DNA from: Nostocales cyanobacterium LEGE 11386
Lineage (GTDB): Bacteria; Cyanobacteriota; Cyanobacteriia; Cyanobacteriales; Nostocaceae
Reading direction: 5' to 3'
Length of the DNA: 45,807 nt
NCBI GenBank assembly: GCA_015207155.1
Contig: JADEXK010000050.1
Span: 1 to 45,807 of the forward strand
The notes beneath the pieces were generated by a model. That model ran no database searches, had not been told where the DNA came from, and saw only the letters and a program-made list of their open reading frames with translations. Made by a program: the position numbers and the translations under genes. Of this stretch, positions 1-8,062 are shown piece after piece. Positions within the stretch are counted from its first letter, which is position 1. Each line of letters opens with the position of its first letter.

Positions 1-4
1 CCCC

Positions 5-934
5 CTACCTCCCCACTCCCCTTTCTTTGAGGAATGAATCAAACGTCAACCTATCAGGTAACGAAGTTTGTGCGCCCATTCTTGTTGTGGCTAAAGCGCC
101 TGCGGCTGAACCCCAAACAACCGCCTGATGTAAAGAAAGTCCTGTAAAAAGTGCAGCTGCTAAACCACCATTGAAAGCGTCACCAGCCGCAACAGTATCA
201 ATTGCATGAACTGAGAAAGCTGGGGCAAAGAATACTTCTTCAGCAGTAGCACAGATAACACCCTTTGCACCTAATTTGACGATCGCACATTTCACACCCC
301 GTTGTAATAAAACTTTAGCTGCTTTGATTGCCGATTCCTGATTATCTACTGGAAAACCCACCAATTGCCCTGCTTCAACTTCGTTGGGTGTAATAATGTC
401 CACTAATGGATATATTTCATTAGGTAAATTCGTTTGCACAGGTGCAGGATCTAAAATTACTTTGAGATTTGCATTTTTTGCTGCTTGGGCTGCTGCTAAT
501 ACGGCAGGAATAGGAATTTCTAGTTGTAAAAGCAGTGCTGTAGCTGTCGGGAATAAGTGAGATAATCGCTCTATATCTTCTTGATTAACACGCCCGTTTG
601 CACCAGGAATTACTAAAATTTGGTTTTCACCTGCATGATCTACAGTGATGATGGCAACTCCAGAACTAACGGTCTCATCAATTAAGATATTATCAGTTTG
701 CACACCAGCAACTTGCAAATTATGAACAAGTTCTGCACCAAAATTGTGTGCGCCTACACGTCCTACCATCTGAGTAGGAATTCCCAGTCGCGCCAAGGCT
801 ACTGCTTGATTTGCGCCTTTGCCTCCCGGTATTTTGAAAAAATCTTCGCCCAGCAATGTTTCTCCCGCAACTGGCAACCGGGGCGTTGTTGCTACTAAGT
901 CTATATTGATGCTGCCAAAGACAATAATGCTCAT
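5..934 (-). CDS. rbsK: Ribokinase (PfkB family sugar kinase)
   Basis: It phosphorylates D-ribose at O-5 with ATP, feeding ribose into the pentose phosphate pool; a cytosolic enzyme. The 309 residues match the usual ribokinase length. The N-terminus has the substrate-binding GSINIDL strand and the PfkB signature PGGKGANQAVALARLG near residues 37-52. The C-terminal signature DTVAAGDAFNGG near residue 245 carries the catalytic Asp in the AAGD anion hole. The ATG lies at 932-934 and the stop at 5-7, so the gene is just complete at the contig edge. No ribose transporter or regulator is visible beside it, so its link to an uptake operon cannot be judged. Another PfkB sugar specificity is possible, but the length and motifs favour ribose. 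Confidence 0.93.
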   Translation of the reverse strand: MSIIVFGSINIDLVATTPRLPVAGETLLGEDFFKIPGGKGANQAVALARLGIPTQMVGRVGAHNFGAELVHNLQVAGVQTDNILIDETVSSGVAIITVDHAGENQILVIPGANGRVNQEDIERLSHLFPTATALLLQLEIPIPAVLAAAQAAKNANLKVILDPAPVQTNLPNEIYPLVDIITPNEVEAGQLVGFPVDNQESAIKAAKVLLQRGVKCAIVKLGAKGVICATAEEVFFAPAFSVHAIDTVAAGDAFNGGLAAALFTGLSLHQAVVWGSAAGALATTRMGAQTSLPDRLTFDSFLKERGVGR

Positions 935-1010
935 GATTATGGATCTACCAATATTTTTAAATGTTTAATTATGAGCAGTTTTAATCACTTTTAATAATTC
1001 TATTTGACTA

Positions 1011-1051
1011 AATATAGCCTGTATGCATTGCTCAATTTTACAGGCTATATT
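1011..1051 (-). terminator. Hairpin downstream of the thioredoxin gene
   Basis: Perfect 13-base inverted repeat AATATAGCCTGTA / TACAGGCTATATT (1011-1023 and 1039-1051) with a 15-base loop. It lies 79 bases past the stop of the leftward thioredoxin gene and upstream of rbsK. There is no clear T-run after it, so it could be a terminator, an mRNA-end stabiliser or a dispersed palindrome. Confidence 0.4.
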
Positions 1052-1129
1052 CGTACATCAATTTGAGGAAACTTGAGAGGATGTTTGTAATTCCTTCCTC
1101 TTGTTCTTACTCAGCACTCAGCACAGAGT

Positions 1130-1720
1130 TTAGTTCACCACCTGGCTGCCGTGACTGCGGGGATCATCTTGATTGTTAACAGGTGCAACTGGGGCGGAGA
1201 ATTTGGAAACTTGGCCACTAGCTTGAGCATAAGGCAAAGATGAGCCAGTAACTAAGGCCTCTAAATTACTTGCCATTACCGTATGGGGTTGATCACCGAT
1301 CGCCTGTGCTATGGTTTCTCCATTTTGAGATAAAAATACAAAATGGGGAATACCATCTACCCGGTATTTCAACATCTCTGGCAACCATTTGGTGTTGTCA
1401 ACGTTCAACATGACAAAATTTACCTTGTCAGCATACTCCTGTTCTAGTTGGGCTATATCTGGTGCCATTTTTTGGCAGACAGTACACCAGTTAGCATAAA
1501 ACTCAACTATTGAAGGCTTACCGTTGTTGATAGCTACTTCTAGGGGGGTAGAGGCTTGATCCAATTCGGCTAGTGAAGCTGAAGTTGTTTCGGTTCGCAG
1601 TCCTATGACTAAGGCTACACTAAGAGCGATCGCGACTATGGCAATTAAGAAATTTCTCACACGCGCCCCAGTCGTAGTTTCAGGCTTGGCGGGAGAATTA
1701 ATAGGTGTTTCTGTAGTCAT
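1130..1720 (-). CDS. txlA: Membrane-anchored thioredoxin-like protein (TxlA/HCF164 type)
   Basis: A thiol-disulfide oxidoreductase expected to be anchored in the thylakoid or plasma membrane with its thioredoxin domain on the lumenal/periplasmic side. The plant homologue HCF164 helps assemble cytochrome b6f. Residues 22-41 form one hydrophobic helix; the thioredoxin fold follows with active site WCTVC (residues 78-82) in the context EFYANWCTVCQKMAP, and a cis-Pro region at DGIPHFVF. The tail after about residue 165 is Pro/Asn-rich and probably disordered. The ATG at 1718-1720 is chosen; an in-frame GTG directly before it would add one residue. Genes for the electron donor CcdA or for b6f are not adjacent. 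The fold assignment is strong; the specific partner is inferred from the family. Confidence 0.88.
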   Translation of the reverse strand: MTTETPINSPAKPETTTGARVRNFLIAIVAIALSVALVIGLRTETTSASLAELDQASTPLEVAINNGKPSIVEFYANWCTVCQKMAPDIAQLEQEYADKVNFVMLNVDNTKWLPEMLKYRVDGIPHFVFLSQNGETIAQAIGDQPHTVMASNLEALVTGSSLPYAQASGQVSKFSAPVAPVNNQDDPRSHGSQVVN

Positions 1721-1825
1721 CACAAATTTATTAAAACTTATTAAGTACTTTCATTATTTAGTTTACCTCTTTCCCTCTTGGCGATTCCCGATAAGCTAGA
1801 ACAAAAATAACTCTTTGCTAAACCT

Positions 1826-2230
1826 GTGAAAAAACGAGTTACTCTCACCTTTCCTAAACGTGCTATTCAAATGCCGGTCACTTACCTACTGGCAAAAGAA
1901 TTTAATGTAGCCGCCAATATTATCCGCGCCCAAGTTGCCCCAAATCAAATTGGCAAACTGGTGGTAGAATTATCGGGGGATATCGATCAGTTAGATGCAG
2001 CTATCGAATGGATGCGATCGCGCCATGTTAACGTTTCCCATAACTTAGGTGAAATTGCCATTGATGAAGATGTATGTGTTCACTGTGGTTTATGTACCGG
2101 AGTTTGTCCCACAGAAGCCCTCAGTCTTCATCCAGAAACATCCAAATTGACATTCACGCGATCGCGCTGCATTGTCTGTGAACAATGTATCCCTACCTGT
2201 CCTGTGCAAGCGATTTCCACTAATCTTTAA
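1826..2230 (+). CDS. NIL-domain protein with two 4Fe-4S clusters
   Basis: A 134-residue fusion of an N-terminal NIL domain (about residues 4-72, the small ligand-binding fold also found at the end of MetN transporters) and a bacterial-type 2[4Fe-4S] ferredoxin. The cluster ligands are C84, C87, C90 and C94, then C115, C118, C121 and C125, in two CxxCxxCxxxCP motifs. NIL-ferredoxins are common in cyanobacteria and have been linked to sulfur amino acid metabolism or electron transfer, but the exact role is not fixed by sequence. The start is a GTG at 1826; no ATG gives the intact NIL domain and no strong ribosome binding site is visible. It is divergent from txlA, with about 105 bases between their starts. 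Confidence 0.9.
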   Translation: MKKRVTLTFPKRAIQMPVTYLLAKEFNVAANIIRAQVAPNQIGKLVVELSGDIDQLDAAIEWMRSRHVNVSHNLGEIAIDEDVCVHCGLCTGVCPTEALSLHPETSKLTFTRSRCIVCEQCIPTCPVQAISTNL

Positions 2231-2280
2231 TAGTTAGAAATAAACTCAAAATATATTTTGTTTATTCATTGATAAATTTT

Positions 2281-2682
2281 ATGACTAATGAAATTACTAA
2301 AAAACTCAGGCAAGCCTCGGACGATTTGCTAATGATGAGTGAGTCAGATTATCCCTTTGAAGTTTTTTTGTGGTCTAACCAAGCCAGAGAAGATTTGACA
2401 AATCAAAAAATCCTTGAGTTAACAAATCATCCTCAAGACACATCAATTGAAACAGTAGAAATAGATGAGCTTTTTCGTAATTGTGCTGAAGAAAAAGAAT
2501 GGCACGATGAAATACAAAAACAAAATGTACAAAAATTTCAATCCCTTGTCAAAACGCTTAAAGATAACCTCACTGATATCAAGGTTTATCGTTTAGGTAC
2601 GATTGATATTGATGTATATGTTGTTGGTAAAACTTTATCTGGAGATTTAGCCGGAGTTTCCACAAAACTTATAGAAACCTAA
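2281..2682 (+). CDS. nuiA: Nuclease A inhibitor NuiA
   Basis: A cytosolic protein that binds and blocks the non-specific nuclease NucA. The 133 residues follow the Anabaena NuiA pattern closely: N-terminal LRQASDDLLMMSESDYPFEV, central VYRLGTIDIDVYVVG and C-terminal GVSTKLIET. The Glu in MSESDYPFEV (E21 here) corresponds to the NuiA Glu reported to reach the nuclease metal site, and the terminal Thr is also kept. The ATG at 2281 is preferred over an upstream TTG at 2269. The target nuclease gene lies next door on the opposite strand with its stop 292 bases away, so the two are convergent. Recognition rests on recall of the NuiA family. Confidence 0.92.
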   Translation: MTNEITKKLRQASDDLLMMSESDYPFEVFLWSNQAREDLTNQKILELTNHPQDTSIETVEIDELFRNCAEEKEWHDEIQKQNVQKFQSLVKTLKDNLTDIKVYRLGTIDIDVYVVGKTLSGDLAGVSTKLIET

Positions 2683-2718
2683 GAGGATTTTTTAAAGTTT
2701 TGGGCGAATATAAGTTAG

Positions 2719-2745
2719 GTAGGTAAGAATATTTATAACTATGTA
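2719..2745. repeat. Copy of a repeat arm also found near 32,921
   Basis: The stretch AAGAATATTTATAACTATGT here is found in reverse complement at about 32,921-32,940. At the second site it is one arm of a 13-base inverted repeat. It sits just before the GC-rich element at 2796-2859. Confidence 0.5.
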
Positions 2746-2795
2746 AAGACAAATTAGGTGTAGTAGCGTGGCCAAGCTAAAATGTTGTATTAGAG

Positions 2796-2859
2796 TTTTC
2801 TTGTGGAACAGGCATCTTGCCTGTTTTGGGCGGGCGAGGACGCCCACCCCACAATAATT
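2796..2859. repeat. GC-rich double-hairpin intergenic repeat, copy A
   Basis: A 64-base element made of two hairpins, AACAGGC/GCCTGTT (2807-2813 with 2819-2825) and GGGCG/CGCCC, bounded by TTGTGG and CCCCACAA. An inverted related copy lies at 34,006-34,069, and a further relative at 35,541-35,605. It fills the gap between nuiA and nucA and may also act as a two-way terminator for these convergent genes. Confidence 0.75.
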
Positions 2860-2974
2860 ACCGTAGTTTTACTTTTTAAACTTCATAGATAATCTGTGAT
2901 GTAGAAAAAGTATTTGCCAAAAGGCCAAGGTTTTTGCTAGATAAAAACCAAGTTCTGAATGGATAAAGTTGAGC

Positions 2975-3820
2975 TTACAAATTATCCACTCTAGACTCAA
3001 TTACACTTTGAATAGACGAAGGAACGTTGGAAAGAAAGTTGTAACCAGTCCTAGATTCCAGAGTATCAACACTAACTCGATAATTTCTCCAACTTGCATT
3101 TCTGATACCTTGGATATTAGGGATGTCCACAGTAATGACTCTTGTATTAGTGTTGACGCTACTAGCACCAGAATTGACAGCATTTAAGACTACAATAACC
3201 TTCCAGGTTCTGGCTGGAACAGTAACTCTTCCACCAGCAATTGTAGTTCTTGTGCCATTCGATCCTGTGCCGCCAGAACCATAAGAACCCGAAATAATAT
3301 AGAGTTCTCTACCTTGATTGACTACCAAATCTCTAGAATAAGTTTCTAAACTCGCCCATACCCCTTGATTATTATCAGGTGCTTGAGGAATTATATTTGT
3401 CATTAAAAAAGTTGCAGAGTTATTAACAATTGTGTTTGTTCTATCTGCTGAAGGAGCCATATGTCCTCTGTCAAACCCACTACCAGTATAATCAGAAGAA
3501 GTGACTCGGTAGCAGTCTGAAGGTATTGTGGTATCTGCACGAAAATCATCTTGGCGAGGTGCGCTTCCTAACCATGATCTATTTAACTGCCAACTCACCC
3601 AATTTGGTGTACCTCTGAAGCAGTTATAAGAAACTGCATATTGTGATTTGTTTAATAAACGGTTACTGAAACTACTGCCAGCATTACTGGGATTCCCCAT
3701 TGTTAAATGAACACTTGAGGTTTGGGCAATTAGTGGGTTTTGCAGGTAATTGAGCAGAACAAAGAACAATGCTACACCAGCAAAAAGCAAAATGACTCTG
3801 AGACGCCGAATTTTTTTCAT
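2975..3820 (-). CDS. nucA: Secreted or membrane-anchored DNA/RNA non-specific endonuclease NucA
   Basis: A sugar-non-specific endonuclease of the beta-beta-alpha-Me family that cleaves single- and double-stranded DNA and RNA with Mg2+ or Mn2+. Residues 10-26 form a hydrophobic signal or anchor segment. The catalytic motif DRGH is at residues 117-120 (general base H120), the metal-ligand Asn region is PDNNQGVW around N151, and E159 follows. With a constant offset of four these fit Anabaena NucA H124, N155 and E163. Other family blocks are TPNWVSWQLN and, near the C-terminus, TGYNFLSNV. It faces nuiA, its inhibitor, tail to tail. Two extra cysteines (C67, C103) could form a disulfide, consistent with export. 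The signal peptide is not typical, so anchoring is possible. Confidence 0.93.
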   Translation of the reverse strand: MKKIRRLRVILLFAGVALFFVLLNYLQNPLIAQTSSVHLTMGNPSNAGSSFSNRLLNKSQYAVSYNCFRGTPNWVSWQLNRSWLGSAPRQDDFRADTTIPSDCYRVTSSDYTGSGFDRGHMAPSADRTNTIVNNSATFLMTNIIPQAPDNNQGVWASLETYSRDLVVNQGRELYIISGSYGSGGTGSNGTRTTIAGGRVTVPARTWKVIVVLNAVNSGASSVNTNTRVITVDIPNIQGIRNASWRNYRVSVDTLESRTGYNFLSNVPSSIQSVIESRVDNL

Positions 3821-4360
3821 TTATTTTTTCTGTAGTTAATACAGAAATTAAGTAAAACTTAGCGCCTGAAATATATCTTTGGTTTGATAAGAATAAGTAA
3901 ACAGCCTGTAAACAAAAGATTAAAATTTAGTAATAATTTAGTAATGATTATTTTCTGAGAACAAGAATAAGCGATCGCCTAGCTTGTGAAGGATAATTAC
4001 TAGTATTAATAAGCTGCATTTTATGTTTATAAGCTAGTATAAAGCCCACCTCGATGGACTAAAGAAAAAGCAAGGATTTTAACCTTACTCAGTGCTGAGT
4101 CAGAAGAAGAAGGAAAAACTTTCGCACTCGGTACAGCCTCGCCCCTTGCGCTCACTAAGCAGTTCCACAGGCTCACTGAGCTTGTCGAAGTGTGGGCGGT
4201 TTTTTAACTCAGTACTCTTCATGTCAAGCCCTTGTAGGTATAACTTTCCTTACCGCTTAGTGTGCGTGTAAGACTTATGATTGAGGATTGTTATATATCT
4301 AAGCAGAGTAGAGTAAATTTTAACTAATGCTATTATATATACTCAACATTTTAGTACTTT
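3821..4360. other. 540-base gap with a dispersed repeat
   Basis: No coding region was found. Positions 4084-4222 hold a repeat that begins with CAGTGCTGAGT, continues through CTTTCGCACT and CAGGCTCACTGAGC, and ends in GAAGTGTGGGCGGTTT and ACTCAG. A longer relative lies at about 36,942-37,125. The rest is AT-rich and presumably holds the promoters of nucA (leftward) and the CHAD gene (rightward), but no clear -35/-10 pair stands out. Confidence 0.55.
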
Positions 4361-4366
4361 GTGAAT

Positions 4367-5362
4367 ATGATATTGCTTACAGAACCCACAGTAAAAAGTC
4401 TAAAAGATTACGCTTATCAGGCAATTCAACAACACTTAAAGAAAACCTTAAAATGGGAGAAACCAGTTAAGAAAGATGAAGATCCGGAAGCATTGCATCA
4501 AATGCGAGTCGGGATGCGTCGCCTACGTACTGCAATAAGTAGGTTTGATTTGGCACTAAATTTACCAAAGCCAGCCAGCGATAAAAAAATCGGTAAAATT
4601 GCCCGTCAGCTTGGTAATCTTAGAGACTTAGATGTATTAAAAGAAACTTTAGAAACCCTTTACCAACCACATTTACCTCACCAAGAACAAGAAGTTCTGC
4701 AAACAGCTTTTAATGCTTTGGCTAAACAACGTAAAGATGCATTCTCCAAAACGCAAACAACTTTAAAGGATGCCGCTTATAAATCTCTCAAACAAGCATT
4801 GGCAGATTGGTTAGAGAAACCTAGTTATCAGCCTTTGGCATCTTTACCAATTCAACAAGTGCTACCAGATTTATTGTTACCTGAAGTGAGTAGTTTCTTA
4901 CTACATCCTGGGTGGCTAGTAGGAACCCAAGTTGTGAATGCAGAGATCAAAATTTGCACAAACTGGACACCGGAACAGATAGAACAACAATTAGCAACTG
5001 AAGGTGAAATTCTTCATAGTTTACGGAAACAGGCTAAACGTGTACGCTACCAGATGGAGTTATTTACCGACTTGTATGGTGAGTCTTACGCTGCTTGTAT
5101 TGCTGAAGTGAAAGGTATCCAAGATATTTTAGGACAACTGCAAGATAATGTGGTGATGGCTGAGTGGCTTGGAGATGTGTTCAAGTCAGAAATTGATGCT
5201 CATCTACCGACATTTGCTGCTTTATTAGCGTCAAATCGTTATCAGTTATGGCAGCAGTGGCAACCTTTGCAAGAAAGGTATTTAAAAGCTGAAAACAAAC
5301 ATAGCTTTTATTTAACAATACTACATCCATCGAATGATTCTAGCGGCGAGCAGACAAGCTGA
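4367..5362 (+). CDS. CHAD-domain protein
   Basis: The protein consists almost entirely of a CHAD domain, the conserved-histidine alpha-helical domain that binds inorganic polyphosphate. The signature ALHQMRVGMRRLRTAISRF near residues 43-61 supplies the basic and histidine surface, and a second half repeats the pattern with SLRKQAKRVRYQMELF near residue 220. No CYTH domain is fused, so it is a stand-alone CHAD protein likely to sit on polyphosphate granules or act with a separate triphosphatase. The ATG at 4367 is used; a GTG at 4361 would add two residues, and neither has a strong ribosome binding site. Its last 23 bases overlap the end of the convergent downstream gene. Confidence 0.88.
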   Translation: MILLTEPTVKSLKDYAYQAIQQHLKKTLKWEKPVKKDEDPEALHQMRVGMRRLRTAISRFDLALNLPKPASDKKIGKIARQLGNLRDLDVLKETLETLYQPHLPHQEQEVLQTAFNALAKQRKDAFSKTQTTLKDAAYKSLKQALADWLEKPSYQPLASLPIQQVLPDLLLPEVSSFLLHPGWLVGTQVVNAEIKICTNWTPEQIEQQLATEGEILHSLRKQAKRVRYQMELFTDLYGESYAACIAEVKGIQDILGQLQDNVVMAEWLGDVFKSEIDAHLPTFAALLASNRYQLWQQWQPLQERYLKAENKHSFYLTILHPSNDSSGEQTS

Positions 5363-5993
5363 TAGGAGCTTCAAGGGACAAAACATACACACTGCTTTGG
5401 GGAATCTGCACAACACGGGTATTTTCAGCAGAACGTAAGCCTGAGATTAATCCTACAGCACTCCCCAGCATAGCGCCTCGGTCGAATTGATCTGGATCAC
5501 CTTGGTTTAAAAAGCCCAAGGTACTGCCGCCAATTCTGCCCCAAATTGAACCATTTTCAACGGCTTTGTCGTTAGCTCGTTTGTGAGTAATAGTAGTGCC
5601 GGGAATTGTTTGACTTGATGCTTTAATTGAGACAATGCGTCCATTGATTACTAAAGATTGGGCGACAATTTTAGCGCCACCATCTGTGGGTTTGAGAACA
5701 ATAGTTACAGGAGTATTTTCAGCTGCTATAGTATTGCCTTGAGCATCTTGGATAGCATTAGCTAAAGGAACCGTCAGGGGATAATCCTTTTTTTGTCCAA
5801 CATCTATGGTAACGGGTGCGGGAAAAGAAACAATAATCGCTGTATCTTGAGGGACGGTAATCTCTTCGCTGAATGCTTGGGGTTGAGGTTGCACAGTAGG
5901 CTCAGTAGGAACAGGTTGAGCGTTAGCTGGCAGTGTAACAGAACCCAAGCAAGAAATAGAACAAGCAAGACTCAATAACATTTGCATTTTCAT
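5340..5993 (-). CDS. Secreted protein of unknown function with glycine-rich C-terminus
   Basis: Not recognised as a named family. The 217 residues open with a signal peptide ending near LPANAQP (about residue 26), then a Pro/Gln/Thr linker, then a beta-rich domain (about 40-150) containing TAIIVSFPAPVTIDV and KPTDGGAKIVAQSLV. Next is a glycine-zipper-like stretch (GRIGGSTLGFLNQG, GAMLGSAVGLISGL), then a short tail. The glycine zipper could insert in or pack against a membrane. The start could be either ATG at 5993 or at 5987. The upstream 52-bp block (6029-6080) is shared with the secreted-protein gene at 8063-8716, suggesting common regulation. The 3' end overlaps the CHAD gene by 23 bases. 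Confidence 0.8.
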   Translation of the reverse strand: MKMQMLLSLACSISCLGSVTLPANAQPVPTEPTVQPQPQAFSEEITVPQDTAIIVSFPAPVTIDVGQKKDYPLTVPLANAIQDAQGNTIAAENTPVTIVLKPTDGGAKIVAQSLVINGRIVSIKASSQTIPGTTITHKRANDKAVENGSIWGRIGGSTLGFLNQGDPDQFDRGAMLGSAVGLISGLRSAENTRVVQIPQSSVYVLSLEAPISLSARR

Positions 5994-6028
5994 AACCGTT
6001 TTTCCCTTTGATTTCAGTAGTTTGTTTT

Positions 6029-6080
6029 GAGTTTAAATCCCTTCACTCAATCAATAGGTTAGTTATTTTCAGTTTATGCA
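6029..6080 (-). promoter_or_regulatory. 52-bp upstream block shared by two secreted-protein genes, copy 1
   Basis: Read on the minus strand, the block runs TGCATAAAC, a 12-base spacer, AACCTATTGA, then AGTGAAGGG. It lines up without gaps with 8755-8806 at 40 of 52 positions, and both copies end 36-39 bases before a start codon. The arrangement suggests a promoter plus activator or sigma-factor site, or a shared 5' leader. Function is inferred. Confidence 0.6.
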
Positions 6081-6185
6081 GTCTGTTGTCAAAGGTATGA
6101 GTTCGAGGTAATTTGCTACTGCTTTTATGCCACGAGCCTATTTGTTGAGTAGTAGTTTGGAAGTCATATATTGGTGTTCAGCATA

Positions 6186-6209
6186 AAATAGTAAACATGT
6201 TTACTATTT
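6186..6209. promoter_or_regulatory. Perfect 24-bp palindrome, probable MarR operator
   Basis: Half-site AAATAGTAAACA is followed immediately by its exact reverse complement, centred between 6197 and 6198. It ends 8 bases before the ATG of the MarR gene, where a bound dimer would block transcription or translation. This is the classic place for MarR autorepression. Confidence 0.75.
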
Positions 6210-6217
6210 GACTCAAA

Positions 6218-6685
6218 ATGCCTAGTTCGCCCTCTAATGCCGAATTTGTGAACCAATGGCGACACGCTTTAGCTCCCTATAACTTAGGGTACAAACTTAA
6301 ACTTGCATCCCAATTAATGTACCGTGACTTCCTAGAACGACTGGAACCCCACGGTTTGACTCCTTTTCATTACCTAGTTTTGTGTTGCCTTTGGGAAGAG
6401 GATGGGCTTTCAACTTCGGGAATTGCTGACAAGCTTAAACAGTTAGGGGCAACGCTAACTGGAGTAGTAGATCGCATGGAGGAGCGTAACCTAGTTTACC
6501 GAGAGCGTGATCCTGAAGATCGCCGAATTGTGAGAATTTGGCTGACGACTGAAGGCAAGCGACTAATGGCGATCTTGCCACCAATTGGTGCAGAAACAAT
6601 CCAAAAGGCAACTCAAGGTATCTCAAAAGCTGAGATGGAGGCTATTTCCAGGATTCTCGAGCAAATAGTCTTCAATCTATTCTGA
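6218..6685 (+). CDS. MarR-family transcriptional regulator
   Basis: A winged-helix dimeric regulator of 155 residues, normal for MarR. The winged helix is at about residues 45-120, with recognition helix KLKQLGATLTGVVDRMEERN and the wing motif DRRIVRIWLTTEGK. The flanking helices at both ends form the dimer interface. The start ATG at 6218 follows a perfect palindrome by 8 bases, pointing to autoregulation. A second inverted repeat with related half-sites lies before the next gene, a four-helix membrane protein 157 bases downstream, which is its likely target. The ligand is unknown; family members respond to phenolics, oxidants or drugs. Confidence 0.92.
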   Translation: MPSSPSNAEFVNQWRHALAPYNLGYKLKLASQLMYRDFLERLEPHGLTPFHYLVLCCLWEEDGLSTSGIADKLKQLGATLTGVVDRMEERNLVYRERDPEDRRIVRIWLTTEGKRLMAILPPIGAETIQKATQGISKAEMEAISRILEQIVFNLF

Positions 6686-6718
6686 GGATTGAAGCCTGAT
6701 AATATTGACTCTTAGTAA

Positions 6719-6755
6719 AATAGTTAATATATTAATAATTAATATGTTAACTATT
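6719..6755. promoter_or_regulatory. 18+18-bp inverted repeat, second probable MarR operator
   Basis: The arms AATAGTTAATATATTAAT (6719-6736) and the reverse complement of AATAGTTAACATATTAAT (6738-6755) differ at one base and have a single-base centre. The outer half-site AATAGTTAA resembles AATAGTAAAC in the palindrome before the marR gene. It lies about 90 bases before the downstream membrane-protein gene, suitable for control of that gene. Confidence 0.65.
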
Positions 6756-6842
6756 AGAACTTCAACTATCCCGGAGTAATTGCAAAAGCATCTCTCTCGG
6801 TTATTGAGTGCTGCTCATTTATGAAAATATTAGGAGGATAAA

Positions 6843-7370
6843 ATGCTCAAGTTAAGCATCAAGCAACGAAACTGGTTACTCTTCGCACACGTTGGTTTTG
6901 CTGCACTTTGGACAGGAACCGTTTTGAGTATGTTCTTGTTGGCCCTGAGCAATCAAGAGTCAACAAACGCAGATGTTCTTTATGCTCTTCATTCAGCAAT
7001 TAATTTACTGGATGACTACGTGGTGATTCCTTCGGCTATTGGCTCAGTGCTGACAGCAACTTTTTTATGCTGGTTAACTAATTATGGATTCATGAAATTT
7101 TGGTGGGTAATTACCAAGTGGTTTCTCACGATTTCTCTGATTGTCTTTGGCACTTTCTGGTTATATCCTTGGTCGGTTGCCGCACAATTAATGGTTGAAA
7201 CAAAAGGTTTGATGGCTTTTGAAGATCGAGGGTATGTACTTGATGCCAGAGGCGTTTTAATTGGTGCGGCAGTTCAGGCTGTGTTTTTGCTAGTCATTAT
7301 TGCCTTTTCTGTTATTAAACCTTGGGGTAGACGACTTGTGAAAGAGAAAAGCCAAGTTAGTGCAAGTTAG
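6843..7370 (+). CDS. Four-helix membrane protein, MarR-associated
   Basis: A 175-residue integral membrane protein resembling DUF2269-type proteins, though not assigned with certainty. Four hydrophobic segments are visible at about residues 10-33, 58-80, 85-108 and 138-160. A conserved-looking His lies in HVGFAALWTGTVLSMFLLA and a second in LHSAINLLDDYVV; paired helix histidines of this sort could bind heme or metal, but that is inference. A strong ribosome binding site (AGGAGG, 6 bases before the ATG) predicts good translation. The gene lies behind the MarR regulator and its own inverted repeat, so it is probably derepressed by the MarR ligand. No efflux motif is seen. Confidence 0.8.
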   Translation: MLKLSIKQRNWLLFAHVGFAALWTGTVLSMFLLALSNQESTNADVLYALHSAINLLDDYVVIPSAIGSVLTATFLCWLTNYGFMKFWWVITKWFLTISLIVFGTFWLYPWSVAAQLMVETKGLMAFEDRGYVLDARGVLIGAAVQAVFLLVIIAFSVIKPWGRRLVKEKSQVSAS

Positions 7371-7458
7371 TTTGAGCGTGCGCTGCGGCATAGTAACAGC
7401 AGAGGTTAAAGGGTAAATTTCAGAATTTATTGCCCCCATGTGCCAATTTTTCAGAACC

Positions 7459-7896
7459 TCATCGTTGACGTTGCAGCAGCCAATACCACCCAGAGCCTGG
7501 ACGAGTCAGCCAGGAATCGCCAAAATCGTCATGATTGCCATCTATGTAGGGATTGTAGACGGGGTAATCTAAAAAATCTGACTCGTCTTGCACGCGAATT
7601 CTCACATCTCGACAACTGCCTTCTATTTCTATGGTGACAGTACCATTGCGATCGCCAACATTTGGGCGCAAAAGTCTATCTCTGATAATATCCCGCTTCT
7701 TGTCTAATTCCTGCTCATGACTAGGAACGCAACGCACTCTTACCCATGAGTTGTGATTGGGATTATCCAATAAATACGGTAGGATTTGAGAGTCGCGAAT
7801 TCTCCGAAATGGTGTTTGGGCATTTACCACAGATGTTACAGATAGTAACAGGGTGGTACTGAGAACAATAATTTCTCTACCTAGCCTGCTTTTCAT
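7459..7896 (-). CDS. Small secreted protein of unknown function
   Basis: Not recognised. The 145 residues start with a clear signal peptide (IIVLSTTLLLSVTSVVNAQ, cleaved near residue 27). The mature part is charged and rich in Arg/Asp, with two cysteines (VRCVPS and GSCRDV) that could form one disulfide, and a Tyr/Asp/Asn-rich tail (PVYNPYIDGNHDDFGD). The start at 7896 is set by AGGAG six bases upstream; an earlier in-frame codon would place nine polar residues before the signal peptide. It is one of three leftward secreted-protein genes within 5.3-8.7 kb, but it lacks the shared 52-bp block. Confidence 0.75.
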   Translation of the reverse strand: MKSRLGREIIVLSTTLLLSVTSVVNAQTPFRRIRDSQILPYLLDNPNHNSWVRVRCVPSHEQELDKKRDIIRDRLLRPNVGDRNGTVTIEIEGSCRDVRIRVQDESDFLDYPVYNPYIDGNHDDFGDSWLTRPGSGWYWLLQRQR

Positions 7897-8062
7897 AGTT
7901 TCTCCTGAGGATAAATAAAGCAATTGCCAGGGTGTTTACCCCGGCGTTTCCACAATTAAAAATTAAAAATTAACCACTTTAGATTCAACGGCCACATAGC
8001 AATTAAGAATCTGTAACTGGAGACAATCAACCGATCACCGCTTACCCTTTACCCCCCATATA

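Noticed and set aside
2969..3187. Open frames opposite nucA
   Set aside because: They are shadows of the well-supported nucA reading frame on the other strand.
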